A stretch of DNA of 13,348 bases from JBAZQS01 sp041645075 (lineage in GTDB: Bacteria; Patescibacteriota; Patescibacteriia; 2-01-FULL-39-33), in assembly GCA_041645075.1 (NCBI GenBank), contig JBAZQS010000023.1, positions 1-13,348 on the forward strand, given 5' to 3'. Below the pieces are notes generated by a model, which searched no databases, had not been told where the DNA came from, and saw only the letters and a list, made by a program, of their open reading frames with translations. Every line of letters begins with the position of its first letter. Positions within the stretch are counted from its first letter, which is position 1. The position numbers were made by a program, and so were the translations under genes. This document shows positions 1 to 6,886 of the stretch, piece after piece.

Positions 1-1
1 T

Positions 2-106
2 TTACCGAAAAGCCGAATCCGTTACGCCCGCCATGGGCGCCAAGACCAAAATTGGTCCGCTATTCGCTGGATTAAATTTTCTAATTTTTAACCAAAAATT
101 TGCCAC
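2..106 (-). CDS. dus: tRNA-dihydrouridine synthase, N-terminal fragment ending in an in-frame stop at the window edge
   Basis: Reading the minus strand from a GTG at 104-106 gives about 34 residues ending in LAPMAGVTDSAFR. That is the hallmark N-terminal FMN-binding segment of the Dus (NifR3/DusB) family, which reduces uridines in the tRNA D-loop. The preceding residues NFWLKIRK also look like a Dus N-terminus. The GTG has an AGGGA Shine-Dalgarno 7 nt upstream and lies 11 bp after the cysS stop, so the two genes are probably co-transcribed. The codon after FR is TAA (2-4). The family commonly has Gln (CAA) here, so a single C-to-T change would explain the stop. Either the gene is broken, or the base is an assembly or edge error. 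The rest of the gene lies outside the window. The family call is firm; gene integrity is unknown. Confidence 0.65.
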   Translation of the reverse strand: MANFWLKIRKFNPANSGPILVLAPMAGVTDSAFR

Positions 107-117
107 AACCAGGTCCC

Positions 118-1542
118 TTAATCTATTTTATAAACAACAACGAAAAATTTTTTCAATTTATATCCTTCCTTTTCATCTTCAATTTCAAAACCTAAATTTT
201 TTATTTCCTCTCTTAACCTATCTGACTCGGCCCAATTTTTATTTTTTCTCGCCTCTAATCTTTTTTCCGCCAATTTTTTAACCTCGGAAGGAATTTCTAA
301 TTTTTTCACTTTATCTAAATCCAACCCCAAAACCCGATCAAAATCCAAAAGCGTGGCTTTTTTATCCTTATCGGCAATATCGCTCTTGACCAAATCCCAA
401 ACCAAAGCCATCACCTGCGGCATGGCCAAATCATTATTTATCAAGGCCTCAAATTTATTTTTATAATCCTTATTGGCTTTACCCCCTCCTAACCTCCCCC
501 TTATAAAGGGGGAGGGACGGGCTGGAATGCCAACAATAAAATCGTTTAGTTTTTGTCTGGCAACTTTTGCCGCCTCCAGCCCCTCCCAAGTGAAATTAAG
601 CTGGCTTCGGTAATGGGCGGTTAAAAATAAATAGCGCAAATCAAGCGCCTCAAATCCTCTTGCCGCCAAATCCGCCAAGGTATAAAATTTTTTCTTTGAC
701 TTGCTCATCTTGCCGCCCTCAACCTGCAAAAATCTGGTATGAAACCAATAATTCACGAAATTTTCACCGGTGGCGGATTGGCTCTGCGCGATTTCGCATT
801 CGTGGTGCGGAAAAATATTATCCTCCCCGCCCGTGTGGATATCAAAGTGCCGACCCAGATATTTCATGGACATGGCGCTGCACTCAATATGCCAGCCCGG
901 AAAACCTTTTTTGCCAAAGGCCGGCCATTCCATTTGCCGCTTCTCTCCCTCGGGCGAAAATTTCCACAAAGCAAAATCAACCGCGTTTCTTTTTTCCGGA
1001 TTAACTTCTATTCTGGCGCCATCTTTCAACTGGTCTAAAGTATTGCCTGATAATTTTCCGTAATCGGGAAATTTGGAAACATCAAAATAAATACCGTCGG
1101 AAATTTCATAAGCATAACCCTTGTTTAAAAGCGTCTGCACCAAGTCAATCATTTCCCTGATGTGGCCGGTGGCGCGGCAGATAACGGCCGGCGCCAAAAG
1201 ATTCAGCTTTTTCCTATTTGCTAAATAAATTTTTTCAAAAAATTCGGCTATTTCCTTAGCGCTTTTGCCCGCCTCTTTCGCGCTTTTCTCCAGCTTATCC
1301 TCGCCCGTATCGCCGTCCGAAATCAAGTGGCCGACATCGGTAATATTCATTACCTGATTAACTTTATAACCATTATATTCTAAAACCCGCCGCAAAATAT
1401 CGGCATTAAAATAATTCCAACCGTGGCCCAAATGGTCATAATCATAAACCGTGGGCCCGCAGGTATACATCCCGACCCGGCCCTTTTTAATCGGCTTAAA
1501 TTCCTCAATTTTTTTGCTTAGGGTATTATAAATTTCTAACAT
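118..1542 (-). CDS. cysS: Cysteine--tRNA ligase (CysRS)
   Basis: Class I aminoacyl-tRNA synthetase of 474 residues, close to the usual ~460, that charges tRNA-Cys in the cytoplasm. It opens MLEIYNTLSKKIEEFKPI, with zinc ligand Cys28 in MYTCGPTVYDYDHLGH. The HIGH-type motif is HLGH at 37-40. The other zinc ligands are Cys221 (GWHIECSAMS), His246 and Glu250 (FPHHECEIAQS). The KMSKS loop is at 278-282, and a helical anticodon-binding C-terminal region follows. Residues about 339-357 (PARPSPFIRGRLGGGK) are encoded by a G/C-rich palindrome at 481-525 and look like a translated repeat inserted between the catalytic core and the C-terminal helices. The ATG at 1540-1542 fits the family N-terminus but has no Shine-Dalgarno. 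The gene has its own promoter downstream of the murF terminator and is followed 11 bp later by dus. Confidence 0.97.
   Translation of the reverse strand: MLEIYNTLSKKIEEFKPIKKGRVGMYTCGPTVYDYDHLGHGWNYFNADILRRVLEYNGYKVNQVMNITDVGHLISDGDTGEDKLEKSAKEAGKSAKEIAEFFEKIYLANRKKLNLLAPAVICRATGHIREMIDLVQTLLNKGYAYEISDGIYFDVSKFPDYGKLSGNTLDQLKDGARIEVNPEKRNAVDFALWKFSPEGEKRQMEWPAFGKKGFPGWHIECSAMSMKYLGRHFDIHTGGEDNIFPHHECEIAQSQSATGENFVNYWFHTRFLQVEGGKMSKSKKKFYTLADLAARGFEALDLRYLFLTAHYRSQLNFTWEGLEAAKVARQKLNDFIVGIPARPSPFIRGRLGGGKANKDYKNKFEALINNDLAMPQVMALVWDLVKSDIADKDKKATLLDFDRVLGLDLDKVKKLEIPSEVKKLAEKRLEARKNKNWAESDRLREEIKNLGFEIEDEKEGYKLKKFFVVVYKID
481..525. repeat. G/C-rich palindromic repeat inserted in frame in cysS
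   Basis: A perfect 10-bp inverted repeat pairs 493-502 (CCTCCCCCTT) with 506-515 (AAGGGGGAGG) around a 3-nt loop at 503-505, flanked by further C-rich and G-rich runs. Its base composition differs sharply from the rest of cysS. It is translated on the minus strand as roughly PSPFIRGRLGGG at the junction of the catalytic core and the anticodon domain. I associate this type of element (CCCTCC/GGAGGG arms, peptide xSPxxRGRLGGG) with repeats scattered through candidate-phyla genomes, but only one copy is visible here. The palindrome is seen directly; the mobile-repeat identity is inferred. Confidence 0.7.
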
Positions 1543-1556
1543 ATATTATTTATCTT

Positions 1557-1585
1557 ATTTTAAAGCATAATGGACTTTTTTACAA
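1557..1585 (-). promoter_or_regulatory. Candidate cysS promoter
   Basis: On the minus strand TTGTAA (1580-1585) is followed after 17 bp by TAAAAT (1557-1562). Transcription would start about 8-10 nt before the cysS ATG, giving an almost leaderless mRNA, in keeping with the lack of a Shine-Dalgarno. Its position just downstream of the murF terminator supports it, but AT-rich spacers produce such matches easily. Confidence 0.45.
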
Positions 1586-1589
1586 ATTA

Positions 1590-1622
1590 AAAAACAAAAG
1601 GAGACGGGGTATGCCCCATCTC
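1590..1622 (-). terminator. Rho-independent terminator after murF
   Basis: In the minus-strand RNA GAGAUGGGG (1614-1622) pairs with CCCCGUCUC (1601-1609) around the loop CAUA (1610-1613), 9 bp with one U-G wobble. It is followed at once by a T-rich tract (CTTTTGTTTTTTAA). On the plus strand the wobble becomes a C-A mismatch, so the hairpin suits minus-strand transcription. It would end the mraZ-to-murF operon 45 bp after the murF stop. Confidence 0.8.
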
Positions 1623-1666
1623 TACCTTTAAAACTTTAAACCCATCTAAGGGGTCTTTAAATAAAA

Positions 1667-2980
1667 TCAAGACCAAATTTTATCCTGCCTGACAAGTAGT
1701 TCCTTGGCTTTTAGCGGCTCGGCCATTATTTCTTTAACTATCTTTTCCATCCTCATACCTTGCGAGCCCTTGACTAATATAATATCGCCCGGTTCTATTC
1801 TGTCCTGGACAAAACGGCCGGCCGTCAAAGCGTCGGAAAAAGAAAATATCCGGTCTGGCGCCATACCCCGCTTTTCCGCTTCGGCGACAATAATTTTCGC
1901 CCTCTCGCCAACCGTAATTAAAATATCAATTTTATTTTCCCTGACCGCCTGGCCGATTATTTCATGCGCCTCATCCGTAAAACTGCCTAATTCCAGCATA
2001 TCGCCTAAAACCGCAATTTTTCTATTGGCGACTTTAATTTTTTCCAGGGCCTTAAGCGCCGCCTTCATTGAATCAGGCCCGGCATTATAGGTATCATCAA
2101 TAATCATGGTATTTTTTATGCCCGGGATTAAATTCATTCTCCCGCGCGGGGCCGCAAAAAATCTTAAGGCCTGGGAAATTTCTACCAAATTCATCTCATA
2201 AGCCACACCCACGGCTACTCCGGCTAAAGCCGCGTATATTAAATGCTCGCCTAAAATATTCGGCAGAAACACGGGCACGGTACTGCCCCGATGGGTTAAT
2301 TTAAAATTTAAACCAAATGTCCCGCTATCCTCGATTTCCTCGTCGCCGGAATTGGCTTCGCCTTGAAGAATTTTTATTTCCGAAGCCCTAATGTCGGCTT
2401 CATCTTTTAAGCCATAAGTTAAAACCCTGGCCCCGACAATCTCTTTCATTTCGCGAACATATTGGTTGTCGCAATTTAAAATCGCCCAGCCATTTTTATC
2501 AATATGCGAAACCAGGAGTGATTTTTCTTTGGCAATCCTTTCAAGGGTTTTAAAATATTCCAAATGAACCGGACCGATATTGGTAACCACGCCGATTTTA
2601 CATGGCGCCAAATCAATCAGATATGGCATATCGCCGGGACGGTCCACGGCCATTTCCAAAATTAAAATTTCCGGATAGCTCCTTTCTTTCCAGGCCAGCA
2701 TCACCAGGGCCTTGATAAAAACGCCCAGCCAAAGCCAAATTGACCGGCCGCCCGAACCGGCGCCAATAATCGTCAGGGGCAGGCCGATTTCATTATTGTA
2801 ATTTTTAATATTTCGGCGAATATTATACTTATGGGAAAGCACCGTGAAAATCGCGTCCTTGGCCGAGGTCTTGCCAAAACTGCCGGTTACGCCAATAATA
2901 TCCGGCTGGTATTTTTTTAGAATCGCCTTAGCCAGGCCTCGCAGTATTTTTTTGACAATATTTTTTAATATGTCTTTCAT
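1667..2980 (-). CDS. murF: UDP-N-acetylmuramoyl-tripeptide--D-alanyl-D-alanine ligase (MurF), lacking the N-terminal domain
   Basis: Mur-ligase family enzyme of 437 residues that adds D-Ala-D-Ala to the UDP-MurNAc-tripeptide in cytoplasmic peptidoglycan precursor synthesis. The ATP-binding P-loop GVTGSFGKTS is at 30-39. MurF-type motifs follow: NYNNEIGLP (60-68), LEMAVDRPGDM (about 108-118), VVTNIGPVHLE, DDTYNAGPDSM, LGDMLELGSF and VKGSQGMRMEKIV. In typical MurF proteins the P-loop lies near residue 100, after a UDP-binding domain; here only about 29 basic, amphipathic residues precede it. A hydrophobic stretch (81-97, IWLWLGVFIKALVMLAW) interrupts the central domain and could give membrane contact. 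The ATG is 6 bp after the upstream hypothetical gene, and no Shine-Dalgarno is seen. It is the last gene of the dcw-type operon. MurF is preferred over other Mur ligases because of the NxNNE and DTYNAxPxS motifs. Confidence 0.88.
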   Translation of the reverse strand: MKDILKNIVKKILRGLAKAILKKYQPDIIGVTGSFGKTSAKDAIFTVLSHKYNIRRNIKNYNNEIGLPLTIIGAGSGGRSIWLWLGVFIKALVMLAWKERSYPEILILEMAVDRPGDMPYLIDLAPCKIGVVTNIGPVHLEYFKTLERIAKEKSLLVSHIDKNGWAILNCDNQYVREMKEIVGARVLTYGLKDEADIRASEIKILQGEANSGDEEIEDSGTFGLNFKLTHRGSTVPVFLPNILGEHLIYAALAGVAVGVAYEMNLVEISQALRFFAAPRGRMNLIPGIKNTMIIDDTYNAGPDSMKAALKALEKIKVANRKIAVLGDMLELGSFTDEAHEIIGQAVRENKIDILITVGERAKIIVAEAEKRGMAPDRIFSFSDALTAGRFVQDRIEPGDIILVKGSQGMRMEKIVKEIMAEPLKAKELLVRQDKIWS

Positions 2981-2986
2981 AAAAAT

Positions 2987-3517
2987 TTATACTTTGATTA
3001 TGGGTGTATTCTTAATATTCATTGAACCGCGATAAAAAATATGAGGGATCCTTGAATAAATTAATGGCTTTTTTCCTTGTTTAATTAATTTTTCATAATA
3101 TTTCATGGTTGTCGCGGGTATTTTTTTATATTTTACTAAATTTTCCAGATTATAATCTTCAAAATCTTTTTTGAAGATGCGGCGGGGGCTGGTATTTTTA
3201 TATATCGTCGTAATTTTTGGATCTAATTTTTCCCAATGAATTCTAAAAAATTCGCCACTGAATTTATAGCCGAATTTTGCCAAAGATTTTTTTATTAAAC
3301 GAGGATCTATGGGATTAAAATGCAAGGCATCGTTCCATAAACAATCTAATGGCAAAATTTTACTTTTCATTATTTTTTTCCGATTCTTGTATTTTTCAAT
3401 TCCTTGACGATAAATCTCTGGATATATCTTTTTTATTTCATTGAGCGGATATAAAACATCTCCTTTTATTTTATTAGGAATTTGGTGATAAATAAATAAT
3501 ATTTTTGTTTTTCCCAT
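2987..3517 (-). CDS. Conserved hypothetical protein, AT-rich gene inside the cell-wall operon
   Basis: A 176-residue, basic, soluble protein with no signal peptide or membrane segment. Noticeable blocks are LFIYHQIPN, YPLNEIKKIYPEIY, LPLDCLWNDALHFNPIDP, WEKLDPKITTIYKN, a tyrosine- and lysine-rich segment ending TMKYYEKLIKQGKKPL, and IPHIFYRGSMNI. The layout loosely recalls uncharacterised 'group-specific' proteins of Firmicutes of similar size, but I cannot confirm that and assign no function. It lies between ftsI (43 bp) and murF (6 bp) on the same strand, so it is probably co-transcribed. Its sequence is visibly more A+T-rich than either neighbour and Lys/Ile codons abound, which suggests later acquisition. 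The start is an ATG without a Shine-Dalgarno. Confidence 0.75.
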   Translation of the reverse strand: MGKTKILFIYHQIPNKIKGDVLYPLNEIKKIYPEIYRQGIEKYKNRKKIMKSKILPLDCLWNDALHFNPIDPRLIKKSLAKFGYKFSGEFFRIHWEKLDPKITTIYKNTSPRRIFKKDFEDYNLENLVKYKKIPATTMKYYEKLIKQGKKPLIYSRIPHIFYRGSMNIKNTPIIKV

Positions 3518-3523
3518 AATTAT

Positions 3524-3565
3524 TTGTATTTGCTATATGCCATTAGCTATTCGCCATATGCTATT
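3524..3565. repeat. Three tandem degenerate 14-bp repeats between ftsI and the hypothetical gene
   Basis: On the minus strand three adjacent 14-mers follow each other exactly: AATAGCATATGGCG (3552-3565), AATAGCTAATGGCA (3538-3551) and TATAGCAAATACAA (3524-3537). The first contains the ftsI TAG stop (3561-3563). The array fills almost the whole spacer. No regulatory function is evident. Confidence 0.6.
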
Positions 3566-5477
3566 TGTCCTGCGGGACATTATAATACTGTAAAATAAAT
3601 TTGGCAATATCGGCAAAAACCGGCCCGTTAATCACCACCGCTTCTTTGCCGTATTGCGGCTTAAAAATCACCACGATCATCACGAATTTTGGGTCGGCGA
3701 ATGGCGCAAAACCCACAAAAGAAACATCAACGTCGCTGGAATAGCCCCGTCCGTCTTTTCTCGGCACTTGAGCCGTGCCGGTTTTACCGCCCACTCGATA
3801 TCCTGGCACTTGAGCGGTTTTGCCATGTCCGCTTTCCACCACGCTCACCAGCATGGCGGACAGCATGGTTGAGGTCTTGGAGGAAATTACCTGACGAATC
3901 TCTTGCGGATAAAAATTTTGAATTTCGTTTTTATCATTGATAATTTGAGAAACAATATAGGGCTTCATTAATTTTCCGCCATTGGCAATAGCGGCATACG
4001 CCGTCAGCATCTGGAGCGGGGTCACGGCAATGCCCTGCCCGAATGAAGCGGTGGCCGGATAAATTTCCCCTTTTTTATCCAAATTGGCAATGTCGCCGGC
4101 CGCCTCTTTTTCCAAACCAATATCCGTCAATTGTCCGAAACCGAAATCTTTAACATACTTGGTAAATACTTTGGCCGTCGCCTGTTCCATGGCCCAGATC
4201 GCGCCCGTATTAATGGAATTTTCCAAAACCTCGGTCATGGTTCTTTGACCATATATCTTATCATTAAAATTCTTAATCGTGTAGGGGCCGAATTTAACGC
4301 TACCGGTATCAATATAAGCCGTCTCCGGCTCTATCTTGCCGGCATCCAAAGCGGCCGCCATGGTAATGACCTTAAAAATGGAACCCGGCTCATAAGCGTT
4401 AAAAATTGCCGGATTATTATAAACATTTATATTTTCAATTTTATTATATTGGTCGGGGTCGTAATCGGGCGCGCCGCACATCGCGATAATGGCGCCGGTT
4501 TTCGGGTTCATCACCATCACGCTGCCGCCCTCGGCTTTGAAACGGTCAACGGCCGCGTATAGCGACTGGCAGGCCTTGTACTGAATCGCCCGGTCAATAG
4601 TTAAAACCAAAGACGAACCGTCCACTTTCTCCTTCAAAGAATGACGGCCAATAGCAATGATATCGCCCCAAACATCTCTAGCTGAACGAATCTCGCCAAT
4701 CTGGCCGGACAAAATTTTATCATAATAACCTTCTAAGCCATATTGCCCCCGCTTCTTATCGCCACTAAAGCCCAAAAAACCAAAAATATGGCCGCCCATG
4801 CCTTTTTCCGGATAAAAGCGCCAGGCCTCCTCGCTGAAATCCAATCCCTCAATTTTTAGAGCTCTTATTTTTTCTACCTGCTCGTCGGTTAAGCGATGCC
4901 TAATCGGCTCATAGGGGTCATCCTTTTTTGATAAAATTTTAGTCAGCCGTTCAATTTCCGCTTTTTCCTGGTCTTCATGCCATTTTTCCCGCCGATTGCT
5001 TTTTATTTCTTCGGCTAATTTTGGATCTAAGGCGGGCGAAATATCGGCAAATAAATCCTTCTCCACCTGCTTGATGTCAATATTTTCCGCCCGCCCCAAA
5101 ATTTCAAATAATTTCTGAGCGGTTTCCTCGGGATTAGCTATTTTGGCCGGCACGGCGTAAAGCAAATTTAATTGCCTATTGGTGACCAGGGGAAAAAGGG
5201 ACTTGTCTCGCCCGTTATCTTCAATAACATAAATAGAACCCCTCTCGGGGAATAGTTTTTTATAAAGCTCGTGCTGGCCGAGAGCCAGAGCCGCGTAAAA
5301 ACCGCCTCGTAAAACCTGCAAATAAAAAAGGCGGACCACGATTAGGATGGCAAATATAACAAAAAGCAGCGCCAAAAATTTAACCCTGCCTCCACCACTA
5401 GTCCTGGAATTTTGTTTATCGCTATGGCGGACGCGGTATAATCTTCTATGGATTGCTAAGCTCTGCCGCCAAATCAT
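3561..5477 (-). CDS. ftsI: Peptidoglycan D,D-transpeptidase, class B penicillin-binding protein (FtsI/PBP3-like)
   Basis: Monofunctional transpeptidase of 638 residues that cross-links septal peptidoglycan outside the membrane. A basic cytoplasmic tail is followed by one TM anchor (about 34-54, FLALLFVIFAILIVVRLFYLQ) and the PBP-dimer/pedestal region including RGSIYV. The transpeptidase domain has all three catalytic motifs: SxxK as SIFK (366-369, nucleophile Ser366), SxN as SIN (421-423) and KTGT (565-568). No PASTA repeats follow the catalytic domain. A lysine- and glutamate-rich helical insertion (about 160-215) sits in the pedestal. It is 43 bp downstream of the FtsL-like gene, the usual ftsL-ftsI order, which supports a divisome rather than an elongasome role, although PBP2-type activity cannot be excluded. 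Confidence 0.93.
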   Translation of the reverse strand: MIWRQSLAIHRRLYRVRHSDKQNSRTSGGGRVKFLALLFVIFAILIVVRLFYLQVLRGGFYAALALGQHELYKKLFPERGSIYVIEDNGRDKSLFPLVTNRQLNLLYAVPAKIANPEETAQKLFEILGRAENIDIKQVEKDLFADISPALDPKLAEEIKSNRREKWHEDQEKAEIERLTKILSKKDDPYEPIRHRLTDEQVEKIRALKIEGLDFSEEAWRFYPEKGMGGHIFGFLGFSGDKKRGQYGLEGYYDKILSGQIGEIRSARDVWGDIIAIGRHSLKEKVDGSSLVLTIDRAIQYKACQSLYAAVDRFKAEGGSVMVMNPKTGAIIAMCGAPDYDPDQYNKIENINVYNNPAIFNAYEPGSIFKVITMAAALDAGKIEPETAYIDTGSVKFGPYTIKNFNDKIYGQRTMTEVLENSINTGAIWAMEQATAKVFTKYVKDFGFGQLTDIGLEKEAAGDIANLDKKGEIYPATASFGQGIAVTPLQMLTAYAAIANGGKLMKPYIVSQIINDKNEIQNFYPQEIRQVISSKTSTMLSAMLVSVVESGHGKTAQVPGYRVGGKTGTAQVPRKDGRGYSSDVDVSFVGFAPFADPKFVMIVVIFKPQYGKEAVVINGPVFADIAKFILQYYNVPQDK

Positions 5478-5520
5478 TGTTTGGATTTAATTTGAAATTT
5501 GAAATTCGTAATTTTTAATT
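5478..5520. repeat. AT-rich intergenic repeat (AATTTCA units)
   Basis: The ftsL-ftsI spacer on the minus strand is built of AATT-centred units, with TTACGAATTTCAAATTTCAA as its core. Closely similar tracts occur before tsaB (8001-8040) and before the winged-helix gene (8728-8752). Their recurrence at gene boundaries suggests a degenerate dispersed spacer repeat and not chance alone. Confidence 0.45.
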
Positions 5521-5892
5521 TTACCTTAATGCGACCGCCGACCCCAATTGATTAATCACCTCAATGTTGTCAATGGCCACTAAATTTAAATCCGATGTTT
5601 TATTAATTATATTAGCCATTGATTGCAATTCAATATATTGCAAGTTCAGCTTATCGTATTCTTGCTTAAGTTCTTCCGCTTTCTTTCCCAAATCACTTAT
5701 TTTATAACCCTTAGTCGCTCCGATATTTGTCTCCATTAAATAAATAAACCCGACGCCCATCACGGCTAAAACCAACATGGTCGCGATTTTGTTTGGGGTA
5801 AAAAATCTGGCGAGCAAGCGAATATTATTTTTTCTTTTATTTAATTCGGGAAAATGGTGATTGCATTTTTCCGGCTTCCAAAATTTACACAT
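5521..5892 (-). CDS. ftsL: FtsL/FtsB-like septum formation protein
   Basis: A 123-residue bitopic membrane protein with a basic cytoplasmic tail of about 35 residues, a single TM helix (about 36-53, IATMLVLAVMGVGFIYL), then a heptad-like coiled coil (about 66-100, DLGKKAEELKQEYDKLNLQY) and a short polar C-terminus. This topology and size are those of FtsL, FtsB and DivIC, which tether the divisome transglycosylase/transpeptidase pair. The order rsmH, this gene, ftsI is the standard position of ftsL and decides the name. The sequence itself is too divergent to prove it. The cytoplasmic tail contains C2, C10, H12 and H13 (CKFWKPEKCNHHF), an unusual pattern. The ATG has no Shine-Dalgarno. Confidence 0.78.
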   Translation of the reverse strand: MCKFWKPEKCNHHFPELNKRKNNIRLLARFFTPNKIATMLVLAVMGVGFIYLMETNIGATKGYKISDLGKKAEELKQEYDKLNLQYIELQSMANIINKTSDLNLVAIDNIEVINQLGSAVALR

Positions 5893-5921
5893 AATATTTC
5901 TATTTTCTATTAATAATCTTG

Positions 5922-5967
5922 CGAGTTAACGAGTTGTTTGCTGGCATTGTTTTAACCCGTTAACTCG
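5922..5967 (-). other. 14-bp inverted repeat in the rsmH-ftsL spacer
   Basis: Arms 5922-5935 and 5954-5967 (core CGAGTTAACG/CGTTAACTCG) form a 14-bp stem with an 18-nt loop. The single mismatch is C-A on the plus strand but a G-U wobble in the minus-strand RNA, so the transcript can pair along the full length. No U-tract follows, so it is not a normal terminator. It may be an mRNA stability or processing hairpin, or a palindromic repeat. Confidence 0.6.
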
Positions 5968-5982
5968 AAAAGTTATTAAAAT

Positions 5983-6876
5983 TTATAATTTCTCCGCCAC
6001 CCTCAATTTAGCGCTTCGGCTTCTCGGATTTGCTTCAATTTCTTCCTCCGACGCCACCACCGGCCTTTTGGTTAAAATTTTTATCATTGGTGGTTCTTTC
6101 TTGGTTTCATCTCTAAAAAAATTTTTAACAATCCGGTCTTCGCCCGAATGGAAAGAAATGACCGCTAATCGACCCCCTCGAGCTAAAATCTCAATAGCTT
6201 GAGGTAAAACACTTCTCAAATTGCCGAACTCATCATTGACCGCGATCCTTAGGGCTTGAAAAACCCTGGTCGCCGGATTTCTTCGGGAACGCGATTTAAA
6301 ATTCCTCCTATAAATACCGGAGACAAGCTGGACAAGCATATCAGCCGTCTCCACGGTTCGGCCCATCTGGCGATCAGCGATTATTTTCTTGGCGATCGGC
6401 CAGGATAATGGTTCTTCCCCGTATTCCTTGAATATCTTAAATAATTCTTGCTGATTATAGGTCTTTAGAATTTCCGCGCCCGTCAAGGTTTGGCTATTTT
6501 TGTTATATCTTAAATCAAGAAAGCCCTTACCTTGGAAACTAAATCCCCTATCCCCGACGCCGAGCTGATCTGATGATAGCCCCAGGTCCAATAATATGCC
6601 GCTAATGTTAGAAATTCCCTGGTCATTTTTTACAAATATATTTTTTAAATTCCTATAATTATCATTAATCAAAATCAGATTCTTATTACTGCTGTCTTGA
6701 ACAGCATGTGGATCCCAATCAATGCCGATTAACACGCCGTCCGGTTTAATTCTCTCTAAAATCGCCAAGCCGTGCCCGCCGCCGCCAAACGTGCCGTCAA
6801 TAAAATTTTGGCCGGGCTGGGGATTGAAATATTCTAATATCTCTTTAAGCAATACCGGCTCGTGAATGGTCGCCAT
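5983..6876 (-). CDS. rsmH: 16S rRNA (cytosine1402-N4)-methyltransferase RsmH (MraW)
   Basis: SAM-dependent methyltransferase of 297 residues that N4-methylates C1402 in the decoding centre of 16S rRNA. The family signature starts at the N-terminus: HEPVLLKEIL (5-14), then the SAM-binding glycine-rich loop FIDGTFGGGGHG (25-36) and GIDWDP (51-56, the acidic residue that contacts SAM). LLDLGLSSDQL, FQALRIAVNDE and VISFHSGEDRIVKNFF follow and are near-invariant RsmH blocks. Length is typical (about 300). The ATG lies 10 bp after the mraZ stop with no Shine-Dalgarno, the usual mraZ-rsmH pairing in division clusters. Confidence 0.97.
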   Translation of the reverse strand: MATIHEPVLLKEILEYFNPQPGQNFIDGTFGGGGHGLAILERIKPDGVLIGIDWDPHAVQDSSNKNLILINDNYRNLKNIFVKNDQGISNISGILLDLGLSSDQLGVGDRGFSFQGKGFLDLRYNKNSQTLTGAEILKTYNQQELFKIFKEYGEEPLSWPIAKKIIADRQMGRTVETADMLVQLVSGIYRRNFKSRSRRNPATRVFQALRIAVNDEFGNLRSVLPQAIEILARGGRLAVISFHSGEDRIVKNFFRDETKKEPPMIKILTKRPVVASEEEIEANPRSRSAKLRVAEKL

Positions 6877-6886
6877 TTTAAATTAT

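Noticed and set aside
33..281. Plus-strand open frame of 82 residues at the left end
   Set aside because: It is antisense to the dus start and the cysS 3' end and rich in Phe and Leu from AT-rich antisense codons; no coding evidence.
660..1063. Several overlapping plus-strand frames inside cysS
   Set aside because: All are antisense to the strongly conserved CysRS catalytic core and have no start signals or family motifs.
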